The translations under genes and the position numbers were made by a program. A stretch of DNA of 5,288 nucleotides from Gammaproteobacteria bacterium. GTDB lineage: Bacteria > Pseudomonadota > Gammaproteobacteria > CAJXQU01. Below are positions 1 to 5,288 of the stretch, in pieces. The stretch lies in the NCBI GenBank assembly GCA_026984275.1, contig JALSSM010000030.1, positions 1 to 5,288 on the forward strand, read 5' to 3'. Each line of letters opens with the position of its first letter. The first letter of the stretch is position 1. The notes under the pieces are model-generated. The model had not been told where the DNA came from. It ran no database searches and saw nothing but the letters and a program-made list of their open reading frames with translations.

Positions 1-1392
1 ACCTTTGACCAGAACCTGTTGAGCGATCTTTTCAATGCCACGATCGATAGAGTCTCGCAAGCGATCAAAAATACCCTGAGCACGACTGCTGGCGGGATCG
101 ATACCTGCTTTGTTGAAGCTTGAACCAATAAATTCTTTGAGTTGGTTTTTTATGGATTCCATAAATCCAGTTTTCCATGTAATAAAAATAGGATAGATCC
201 CATTATTTTTGAAATAGGGTGCCATGATACGTACCCTGTTGATGGAATCCTCTTCAGAATTCAAACCACCATGTGCATAAATAACAATCTTACGGTTATG
301 TTTAGATTCCCTGAGCCAGAGATCCAGGTTTCGATAGCAAATTATTCGTGCTGAAGCATCAGCATTCTTAGCGGTGATCAACGTCAGTTTTGGACGTCCG
401 TTATTTTCAATCACTAGTGAATGACGATAGGCATCTTCTTCACTCCAGGGTTTAACCTGAGAATGCTTGTAGTTATATTTTAAAGCTCGGGAAATACGGC
501 TGCTGACCCGCTGTGTTGAGTCATTCGAAATTGATTGAAGTGCATGACTGGAAAAGGTCTGAGGAGAAGATTTTCGAACGGGTGCACCCCGTACAGCAAC
601 CCAGGCGTCACTACCATTATCAACCCAGTCGGCGTAAGTTAATATCGAAAAACCTTTAAATCCCCAACGTCCCCCCCAGGAGTTCTGGATAATAAACCCA
701 TCTGTTGTGTATCCGACAATGGCAAATGCATGGCCACCAATCAATCGATCATCAGGATTGATGAGTGATAATGAACGATCATTTTGTCGCCACCATCCTT
801 CATGTACAGAAGCACAGCAATATATCGCTCCCACTTCATGGATCGCTCCCTGCATATCAACAACGGAGTCTTTGTTAATTCGATAGTAGGCACCCAGTGG
901 ATTTTGAGTTGCTTCTTCTGACCAGGATTCTTTAGGTTCCTTATTGTTGTTGACCTGATAGGGCCAGGTTTTATCTTTGCAAACACCATGACGATGCCAG
1001 CCTTTCATGGCCCCACGACAACTGGAACCTTCGTAGTCTTCACCATCCCATTCATCATAAACGCGCGCCATGCTATATAACATTCGGGTACTGACTTTTT
1101 TTTCTCTTATGTTGTTTGGGCAGATGACTTCAGAACCTTTGATCTCAATCGATTCCCGCCAATTGAGGTAATTGATCACGGCCGCCAGTCCAAAGCCTGT
1201 ACAGGCACCTTCACCTGATTGGTTTAAAATCATTCCATCATTGGTATAGCAGGGAAGTAATTTATCGATCAGATCTTTGGGTGGCCATTGCGGAGGAAGG
1301 GATCGCAAGGGTGGCCGATATTCGCGATCACGCAGATCGAGTCTGTCTGGTCGCGCATCCAATGTCTGGTTTTTATAGCTTGTTGTAGGCAT
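1..1392 (-). CDS. Papain-like (C1) cysteine peptidase fused to an alpha/beta-hydrolase-like domain, 3' end beyond window
   Basis: This frame is open for 464 codons from ATG 1392 to the left edge, so the protein is partial at its C-terminus. Residues ~50-268 form a papain-type (C1) peptidase domain. Gln58 is the oxyanion-hole residue, Cys64 in GEGACTGFG is the nucleophile with papain's Gln-to-Cys spacing of six, His221 lies in GGHAFAIVGY, and Asn237 lies in NSWGGRWG. All four catalytic residues are present, so activity is expected. The first ~48 residues (rich in Arg, Asp and Pro, e.g. DARPDRLDLRDREYRPP) show no hydrophobic signal, so I infer a cytosolic enzyme unless it is exported another way. 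After a ~95-residue linker, residues ~368-400 read KIVIYAHGGLNSEED and then YPIFITWKTG. That resembles the beta-strand and HGG oxyanion turn of an alpha/beta hydrolase, but its nucleophile serine would lie beyond the edge. TAA at 1408-1410 limits the start to 1398, 1395 or 1392, and GGAGGG seven bases upstream favours 1392. Substrate unknown. The peptidase call is firm; the second domain is less certain. Confidence 0.88.
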   Translation of the reverse strand, partial: MPTTSYKNQTLDARPDRLDLRDREYRPPLRSLPPQWPPKDLIDKLLPCYTNDGMILNQSGEGACTGFGLAAVINYLNWRESIEIKGSEVICPNNIREKKVSTRMLYSMARVYDEWDGEDYEGSSCRGAMKGWHRHGVCKDKTWPYQVNNNKEPKESWSEEATQNPLGAYYRINKDSVVDMQGAIHEVGAIYCCASVHEGWWRQNDRSLSLINPDDRLIGGHAFAIVGYTTDGFIIQNSWGGRWGFKGFSILTYADWVDNGSDAWVAVRGAPVRKSSPQTFSSHALQSISNDSTQRVSSRISRALKYNYKHSQVKPWSEEDAYRHSLVIENNGRPKLTLITAKNADASARIICYRNLDLWLRESKHNRKIVIYAHGGLNSEEDSINRVRIMAPYFKNNGIYPIFITWKTGFMESIKNQLKEFIGSSFNKAGIDPASSRAQGIFDRLRDSIDRGIEKIAQQVLVKG

Positions 1393-1531
1393 CACCATTC
1401 CCTCCGTTTACGCCACAAACTCGTCATTCTGTGACAATATTTTTAAGGTGTTTTTCCAGAAAAGATTCAGATCAGTTAAACTTTCTGGTCATACAGGTAT
1501 CAAATAGATAAAAAACACTGAACCTCATGTT
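1393..1531. promoter_or_regulatory. Divergent intergenic region between the peptidase and the secreted hydrolase
   Basis: These 139 bp separate two divergently transcribed genes and must hold the hydrolase promoter and probably the peptidase promoter. The region is AT-rich. It contains an inverted repeat CCAGAAA (1456-1462) and TTTCTGG (1482-1488), spaced 19 bp, that could be an operator shared by both genes. I see no convincing sigma-70 box pair. TATCAAAT just after 1495 is at best a weak -10 for the plus-strand gene. Shared control is an inference from the geometry alone. Confidence 0.4.
1400..1405 (-). promoter_or_regulatory. Shine-Dalgarno site of the C1 peptidase gene
   Basis: The minus strand reads GGAGGG here. 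Three in-frame starts follow in a row: ATG 1398, GTG 1395 and ATG 1392. They lie 1, 4 and 7 nt from the site. Only the ATG at 1392 has normal spacing, so this site decides the start. Confidence 0.7.
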
Positions 1532-2533
1532 ATGAAACCGGATAAATACCTGATTAAACTTTCATTGAGTATAGTACTTTTTTTACTGACTGTTTCAGTA
1601 AAGGCAGAGGGTGGATATGAGGAACTGTGGGTACCACCCGGCAAGTTGATCAGCGTAGGAACTCATCGGCTTCACATTTATTGCCAAGGTGAAGAAAATA
1701 ATAAACCCGCTGTCATCATTGATTCAGGACTGGGCGGGTTTTCACTGGAATGGCGAAAAATTCAGTCTGATCTGTCGGAAGAATACCAGATTTGTAGTTA
1801 CGATCGTGCCGGTTATGGATGGAGCGACCCCGGACCTTTTCCTCGCACTACTAAAACGATCGTTTCAGAACTTAGAACCTTGTTATCAGGAGCCAATATC
1901 AGGCCACCCTATTTACTGGTTGGTCATTCTTTTGGTGGTTATAACATGATGTATTTTGCGAAAGTATTTCCAGATGAAGTTGAAGGGCTGATCCTGATCG
2001 ATTCCTCCCATCCCGATCAAGCCAACTGGTTTCCTGCAGTTTATCCTGATCTTCCTCACGGTAGACGACGCAGCCGATTTGTTTCAACACCAAAATTACC
2101 GGCCCATTTCCCGGCTGATTACAGACAGACAGCATATCATCTGATGAGTGCCCGTAAGGCAAGAAATGAATTACGTTTTGAGAGTATAAATTTTGAAATC
2201 AGTGGCTCTCAGGTTACCAGAGCAGGTTCATTGTCAGGTGATATTCCTCTCGTTGTTCTAACGCGAGGAGAACGAGCGTGGCCAAGGACACATCAAGGTG
2301 AACAATTTGAAACAGTATGGGTGAGGTTACAGAACGAACTGGCTAGAATGTCTAAAAACTCAATCCATGTAATCGCAGATTTCAGTGGTCATTATATTCA
2401 TCTTGATCAGCCATTGTTGGTGGAAGATGCGATAAGAAGTATCATTGAAAAGAAGCCCTGTAAAAGTCAGGGTCGACTCATTTATGCTGAATATACAAAG
2501 GGTTCAGTATACTCCGATGCAAGTGAGTGTTAG
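1532..2533 (+). CDS. Secreted alpha/beta hydrolase (serine hydrolase), 333 aa
   Basis: The protein begins with a signal peptide: basic MKPDKYLIK, a hydrophobic run at ~8-23, and a likely cleavage after VKA at residue 25. It is therefore expected in the periplasm or outside the cell. The mature part is an alpha/beta hydrolase. A strand AVIIDSGLGG (60-69) carries the oxyanion region, YDRAGYGWSDPG (90-101) is the typical family segment, and GHSFGG (131-136) is the nucleophile elbow with Ser133. ILIDSSHPDQ (154-163) follows strand 6, and SGHYIHLDQP (285-294) supplies the catalytic His287. I cannot assign the catalytic acid with confidence. Cysteines 51, 88, 310 and the terminal 333 could form disulfides after export. 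The short C-terminal tail after residue ~308 lies outside the fold. A TAG at 1505-1507 and lack of other starts fix ATG 1532, although no clear Shine-Dalgarno precedes it. Esterase, lipase, haloperoxidase-like or peptidase activity cannot be told apart by sequence. Confidence 0.9.
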   Translation: MKPDKYLIKLSLSIVLFLLTVSVKAEGGYEELWVPPGKLISVGTHRLHIYCQGEENNKPAVIIDSGLGGFSLEWRKIQSDLSEEYQICSYDRAGYGWSDPGPFPRTTKTIVSELRTLLSGANIRPPYLLVGHSFGGYNMMYFAKVFPDEVEGLILIDSSHPDQANWFPAVYPDLPHGRRRSRFVSTPKLPAHFPADYRQTAYHLMSARKARNELRFESINFEISGSQVTRAGSLSGDIPLVVLTRGERAWPRTHQGEQFETVWVRLQNELARMSKNSIHVIADFSGHYIHLDQPLLVEDAIRSIIEKKPCKSQGRLIYAEYTKGSVYSDASEC

Positions 2534-2568
2534 CTGAAATTATTGTTACAGTGTTTCAGCTAACACTC
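2525..2568. terminator. Perfect 15-bp inverted repeat between convergent genes, terminator-like
   Basis: The left arm at 2525-2539 and the right arm at 2554-2568 are exact reverse complements (15 bp), with a 14-nt loop. The left arm covers the last codons and TAG stop (2531-2533) of the plus-strand hydrolase gene. The right arm ends 17 bp before the stop of the minus-strand FKBP gene. This position fits a bidirectional 3'-end hairpin. Neither strand has a T-tract directly after the stem, so it is not a textbook intrinsic terminator. It may act with Rho or mainly protect 3' ends. Confidence 0.6.
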
Positions 2569-2584
2569 AGATTTGACTTCAAGC

Positions 2585-3274
2585 TTATTGCTTAATATCA
2601 AGTAATTCGATTTCGAAGATCAAAGTTTCATTAGGACCAATTTTCCCGCCGGCACCTTTAGAGCCATAGGCCAGGTCTGCCGGAACGAAAATTTCCCATT
2701 TACTACCTTGTTTCATCATCGGCAATGCTTCCTGCCAGCCTTTAATCACGCCTTTAAGAGGGAAAGTGGCAGGTTGTTCCCGTTTGTAAGAACTATCAAA
2801 CTCAGTCCCATCGATCAGTGTGCCGCGATAGTGAACGGTAACAGTATCATCAATTGTTGGTTTTATCCCTGAGCCTTCAGTAATGACTCGATACTGAAGA
2901 CCACTATCCGTTGTTTTTATACCCGTACGTTTTTTGTTCTCTTCCAGAAAAGATTTACCTACTTTAAGATTTTCATCAGCATCTGCCAGTTGTTTTTTTT
3001 CTGCTTTTTTCTGTTCAGCAACCATGACACGTTGTAATTCTTCTACGGAAACTCTTGGTTTTTCTCCGGCAATCGCATCTTTAATTGCCAGAATCAAGGC
3101 ATCTGAGTCAATATCAACATCCTGAGAGGCAATACTTTGTCCAATTTGTAATCCGATCGCATAGCTAAACTTTTGTTTATCTGAAGATAAAGATGCATCT
3201 TCTGCATTCGTTGTTGTCGAAATTAGGAAGCAGCCTGTGATTATCGAGGCCGCAATAATAATTTGTTTTTTCAT
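2585..3274 (-). CDS. mip: Mip/FklB-type FKBP peptidyl-prolyl cis-trans isomerase, exported
   Basis: This 229-aa protein catalyses cis-trans isomerisation of X-Pro bonds and helps envelope proteins fold. It has an export signal (MKKQIIIAAS, hydrophobic to ~20), with likely cleavage after TNA at residue 24. An FKBP N-terminal dimerisation domain follows (~30-115), with SYAIGLQIGQS and a long charged helix from about residue 75 to 115. The catalytic FKBP domain occupies ~120-229. Expected pocket residues are present: Tyr149, Phe159 and Asp160 in TEFDSS, Val176-Ile177 and Trp180 in GVIKGW, Tyr203 in LAYG, and Phe220. The ending GPNETLIFEIELLDIK is very close to Legionella Mip and to FklB, and length is typical. 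The frame opens nine codons upstream at 3301, but ATG 3274 starts the signal peptide and has GGAG six bases before it. Residues 12-15 (ITGC) also fit a lipobox, so a lipoprotein form is possible. The symbol is by similarity; fkpA or fklB would also be reasonable. Confidence 0.95.
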   Translation of the reverse strand: MKKQIIIAASIITGCFLISTTTNAEDASLSSDKQKFSYAIGLQIGQSIASQDVDIDSDALILAIKDAIAGEKPRVSVEELQRVMVAEQKKAEKKQLADADENLKVGKSFLEENKKRTGIKTTDSGLQYRVITEGSGIKPTIDDTVTVHYRGTLIDGTEFDSSYKREQPATFPLKGVIKGWQEALPMMKQGSKWEIFVPADLAYGSKGAGGKIGPNETLIFEIELLDIKQ

Positions 3275-3365
3275 GTAATTCTCCGTAAAAAGGTTCAGCA
3301 TTCTCCCATAAGAGAGGGAAGTTTGACAAGGTAAGGTGATTATGACTTTGAAATAGTGATTCAGT
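3275..3365 (-). promoter_or_regulatory. Leader and possible promoter of the FKBP gene
   Basis: This 91-bp gap separates the response regulator stop from the FKBP start on the same strand. The Shine-Dalgarno GGAG lies at 3281-3284. On the minus strand TTGTCA (3324-3329, five of six matches to a -35 box) is followed after 18 bp by GAGAAT (3300-3305, four of six matches to a -10 box). That suggests a separate promoter for the FKBP gene, but read-through from regBA is not excluded because no clear terminator hairpin is visible. Confidence 0.3.
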
Positions 3366-3902
3366 TCAATGTCTTACAGGGCGTTTCTGTAACTTCCTCT
3401 GTAGTGTACGACGGTGCATACCCAGACGACGTGCAGCCTCCGAGATATTTCCATCACATTCTGACAGCACTTTTTGTATGTGTTCCCATTCAAGACGATT
3501 CACGGAAATCGGTTTTTCAGCCACAGGTGCCTCACTATCACCGTTATCTTTTTGAAAAGCGGCAATAATTTCGTCTGCGTCAGCCGGTTTTGTCAGGTAA
3601 TGTGTTGCCCCAAGCTTTATGGCTTCAACAGCGGTTGCAATACTGGCATAACCCGTCAGGACGATTATTCTGGTTTCAGGGTTCATAGTATGAAGTTTCT
3701 CAACCAGCTCTAATCCGGAAGGACCAGGCATTTTCAGATCAATAACAGCAAAGTCGGGTAACGATTGATTAAGCTGAGTCAGAGCTGAAGGAACATCATG
3801 TGCGATCGATACAGAAAAATGCCGATCAGAGAGTGCATCTCCTAAAACTTCGCAATAAACAGGATCATCATCAACGAGTAATAAGGTGGGGTGTTTATTC
3901 AT
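3366..3902 (-). CDS. regA: RegA/PrrA/RoxR-type redox response regulator
   Basis: This 178-aa cytosolic DNA-binding regulator is the partner of the overlapping kinase gene. The receiver domain (~5-118) has the acidic pocket Asp11-Asp13 in LLLVDDD, phospho-acceptor Asp55 in VIDLKMPG, Thr83 in VLTGYAS and Lys105 in YLTKPAD. A short acidic linker (~119-133) leads to a Fis-type helix-turn-helix at ~152-171 (NISEAARRLGMHRRTLQRKL), the near-invariant signature of the RegA/PrrA/ActR/RoxR family. Size and the compact single-HTH layout without an AAA+ domain are typical. The start ATG at 3902 lies inside the end of the kinase gene, an 8-nt overlap. No strong Shine-Dalgarno is visible, so translational coupling is likely. 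Family members control respiratory oxidases, electron transport and other redox-linked genes; the local regulon is unknown. The roxR name is used in Pseudomonas. Confidence 0.95.
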   Translation of the reverse strand: MNKHPTLLLVDDDPVYCEVLGDALSDRHFSVSIAHDVPSALTQLNQSLPDFAVIDLKMPGPSGLELVEKLHTMNPETRIIVLTGYASIATAVEAIKLGATHYLTKPADADEIIAAFQKDNGDSEAPVAEKPISVNRLEWEHIQKVLSECDGNISEAARRLGMHRRTLQRKLQKRPVRH

Positions 3903-5193
3903 TTATTTTCAGTTGTTCCAGTGGTAGTGTTAATTCAGCTGTTACACCGAGAGGGTTGCCTTTTTTATCACTTCTATTTTTCAGTTGTATATCTCCTCCC
4001 AGTCTGACCAGCGTGGTTCTGGCCAGATAGAGACCCAGTCCAAGACCTTTTCCTGCTGGTTTGGTTGAAAGGAAAGGCTCGTTTCCGATTTTGTGTTCTA
4101 AACTGGCTGGCAGGCCGGTGCCTTTGTCATGTATTTTAAGGCTAAGTGTTTTCATATCCCAGTGTCCCTCTATCTCAACCAATTTTGATGAGGCGTCTGC
4201 GGCATTATTAAGTAGGTTAAGAATGGCCTGTGTTACTGTTCGATCAGCAATAATCTGTGGAACAGGCTGTGATCCTGAGAAATTACTTTTTGCAGTGACC
4301 TCTGGTCTGGTTTTTAGCCATTCTTCCAGCGTGTTTTCAAGATAACGGTCAATACTGACAGGTTTTCCTGAATCGGCACGAGACTCTCCTGCTGAGGCCG
4401 CCATTCTTGACAGGATCGCTTTACATCGACTGACCTGGCTACGTAACAGCCCCAGTTTTTTACTGATAACGGGGTTCTCTTCAGCCGTTGCCTTTTCCAG
4501 ATCTGTGGAAAGAATGGCGATGGTTGCCAGTGGTGTGCCCAATTCATGGGCCGTACCCGCCGCAAGGGCTCCAAGCGCAATCACCTTTTCAGACTCCAGA
4601 GCCTGTTCACGAGCGCTGGCCAGAAGTCGATCACGTTGTTTGAGCGTTTTACCTATTCTCGAAACAAAGTAGGCAACCAGACCAGCCGAAAGCAGAAACG
4701 CTGCCCACATGCCCCAGACATGTAGTGTGAACCCCTGACCATGATGTTGCCAGAGCAGCATTGGTTGATAGAAATACATTAGAAGTGTGTAACAAATCAT
4801 TGCTGTACCAGCAATTAACCAGAGAAAGAGAGGCCTCAACATGGCCGCTGCAAACGTGACTGGTAGCATGAACAAAGAGACAAAAGGGTTGGAAGATCCA
4901 CCTGTAAAATAAAGCAGGCTGGAGAGTGTCAACACATCAACAAGAAGCTGGAGAAAAACAAACTTATCAGAAACGACCTTCCTTGCTTTTGCCCAAGACC
5001 AGCTGGCGAATGTAATCAGTCCTAAGACGATCAACACAAGGCTGACTGATATGAGAGGGAAAGGCTGATCCAGTAAATAGGTTAACAACCATAGTATTAT
5101 CGCATGGCCCCAGAAAGCGATCGATCTCAGCAGGAGTACATAATGCATACACAAGCTGGTGAGATCGTGTGAACGTTCGGGGTATTTCATCAT
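3895..5193 (-). CDS. regB: RegB/PrrB/RoxS-type redox-sensing membrane histidine kinase
   Basis: This 432-aa inner-membrane kinase senses redox state and phosphorylates the RegA-type regulator. The N-terminal half has about six membrane segments (~18-41, 45-66, 78-97, 104-119, 121-142, 157-180). The loop motif GGSSNPF (98-104) is the conserved GGxxNPF quinone-interaction motif of RegB. A short linker leads to the H-box GTAHELGTPLATI with phospho-acceptor His216. Cys257 in SRCKAIL matches the redox-active cysteine of the family, about 41 residues after the histidine. The ATPase domain has an N-box (LNLLNNAADAS, ~325-335), G1 (DKGTGL, 356-361) and G2 (GKGLGLGLYL, 381-390). Every key residue is present, so the kinase should be active. 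A TAA at 5218-5220 leaves only ATG 5193 or the next codon, ATG 5190, as upstream starts. Neither has a good Shine-Dalgarno. The scoI/senC gene often found beside regB is not in the window. Confidence 0.95.
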   Translation of the reverse strand: MMKYPERSHDLTSLCMHYVLLLRSIAFWGHAIILWLLTYLLDQPFPLISVSLVLIVLGLITFASWSWAKARKVVSDKFVFLQLLVDVLTLSSLLYFTGGSSNPFVSLFMLPVTFAAAMLRPLFLWLIAGTAMICYTLLMYFYQPMLLWQHHGQGFTLHVWGMWAAFLLSAGLVAYFVSRIGKTLKQRDRLLASAREQALESEKVIALGALAAGTAHELGTPLATIAILSTDLEKATAEENPVISKKLGLLRSQVSRCKAILSRMAASAGESRADSGKPVSIDRYLENTLEEWLKTRPEVTAKSNFSGSQPVPQIIADRTVTQAILNLLNNAADASSKLVEIEGHWDMKTLSLKIHDKGTGLPASLEHKIGNEPFLSTKPAGKGLGLGLYLARTTLVRLGGDIQLKNRSDKKGNPLGVTAELTLPLEQLKINE

Positions 5194-5205
5194 AAAAAAT
5201 TTACC

Positions 5206-5234
5206 ATTCTGATCGGGTTATGGCTCTGCGACAA
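5206..5234 (-). promoter_or_regulatory. Weak candidate sigma-70 promoter of regBA
   Basis: On the minus strand TTGTCG (5229-5234) and CAGAAT (5206-5211) are separated by 17 bp, each matching four of six consensus positions. A start just downstream would leave a leader of only about ten bases before the regB ATG, which fits the missing Shine-Dalgarno. The match is weak and could be chance. Confidence 0.25.
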
Positions 5235-5260
5235 ATTGCCACATGTGACACTATGCCGCA
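5227..5260. promoter_or_regulatory. 34-bp imperfect palindrome upstream of regB; candidate RegA operator or RNA hairpin
   Basis: The two 17-bp arms pair at 13 of 17 positions around the perfect centre CACATGTG (5240-5247). The outer arms contain GCGAC (5228-5232) and GCCGC (5255-5259), both exact matches to the GCGNC and GNCGC half-sites reported for RegA/PrrA binding. Each half of the palindrome is also a near-match to GCGNC-N5-GNCGC: GCGAC-N5-GCCAC and GTGAC-N5-GCCGC. It overlaps the candidate -35 box, which would suit autoregulation. In the minus-strand RNA two of the four mismatches become G-U pairs, so an RNA hairpin is an alternative. Confidence 0.4.
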
Positions 5261-5288
5261 TTGTATTTCTCGGAATGATCCCACATAT

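Larger units (their letters stand above)
5194..5288. other. Right-end region upstream of regB
   Basis: These 95 bp hold the palindrome and weak promoter described separately. No full gene is visible. A minus-strand frame from the edge reads MWDHSEKYNAA and stops at 5251-5253, and could be the end of an upstream gene. It is only about 12 codons, too short to call. Confidence 0.3.

Noticed and set aside
142..354. 70-codon plus-strand open frame
   Set aside because: It is antisense to the HGGLN-containing part of the peptidase fusion, where the minus-strand frame is clearly conserved protein.
741..989. 82-codon minus-strand open frame
   Set aside because: It overlaps the C1 peptidase gene in another frame on the same strand, within the region encoding its catalytic domain, and shows no family features.
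1899..2162. 87-codon minus-strand frame, and the 1689-1949 plus-strand frame
   Set aside because: Both are inside the secreted hydrolase gene, which has a signal peptide and catalytic motifs in its own frame.
3275..3301. Nine-codon N-terminal extension of the FKBP isomerase from ATG 3301
   Set aside because: It would put MLNLFTENY before a well-formed signal peptide, while ATG 3274 has GGAG at six-base spacing.
3301..3320. Short inverted repeat TCTC/GAGA and TCCC/GGGA as a regA terminator
   Set aside because: The stem is only four base pairs and there is no T-tract, so it is within chance.
4314..4580. 88-codon minus-strand frame, and the 4061-4345 plus-strand frame
   Set aside because: Both lie within the histidine kinase catalytic region and are shadows of it.
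5275..5288. Possible plus-strand start codon ATG at 5275 for a gene divergent from regB
   Set aside because: There is no ribosome site at proper spacing and only four codons are visible, so it cannot be supported.
1..5288. Insertion sequence, CRISPR array, tRNA or integrase site
   Set aside because: I saw no spaced repeats, tRNA-like cloverleaf sequences, transposase motifs or terminal inverted repeats.

Overview
The window most likely comes from a gammaproteobacterium of moderate base composition (mid-40s % G+C by eye). The evidence is a Mip/FklB-type exported FKBP isomerase with its N-terminal dimerisation domain and a RegB/RegA (PrrBA, RoxSR, ActSR) redox two-component pair. Genus cannot be named from the sequence. 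Coding is dense and there are no tRNA, rRNA, CRISPR or insertion-sequence signals.

Layout from left to right. (1) Positions 1-1392, minus strand, hold the first 464 codons of a gene that runs off the left edge. It encodes a papain-like (C1) cysteine peptidase with an intact Gln-Cys-His-Asn catalytic set, followed by what looks like the start of an alpha/beta-hydrolase domain (HGGLN motif). (2) A 139-bp divergent intergenic region separates it from (3) a plus-strand, secreted alpha/beta hydrolase (1532-2533, GHSFGG nucleophile elbow). (4) A perfect 15-bp inverted repeat overlaps that gene's stop codon and sits between convergent genes. (5) Minus strand 2585-3274 is the exported FKBP-type peptidyl-prolyl isomerase. 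(6) Minus strand 3366-3902 and 3895-5193 are the RegA-type response regulator and RegB-type quinone/redox-sensing histidine kinase, overlapping by 8 nt and probably translated as one operon with the kinase first. (7) The last 95 bp hold a 34-bp imperfect palindrome whose outer arms match the GCGNC/GNCGC half-sites described for RegA/PrrA. This makes it a candidate autoregulatory operator, or alternatively an RNA hairpin at the end of an upstream gene.

The regBA pair is a global regulator that usually tunes respiration and electron-transport genes to redox state. The FKBP isomerase assists folding in the periplasm or at the envelope and is probably transcribed from its own promoter. The peptidase/hydrolase fusion and the divergent secreted hydrolase look like accessory genes, and a functional link between them is only suggested by position. 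The most unusual item is the fusion protein, which joins two hydrolytic folds, has no visible signal peptide and is cut by the window edge. Nothing here amounts to a demonstrated new system.
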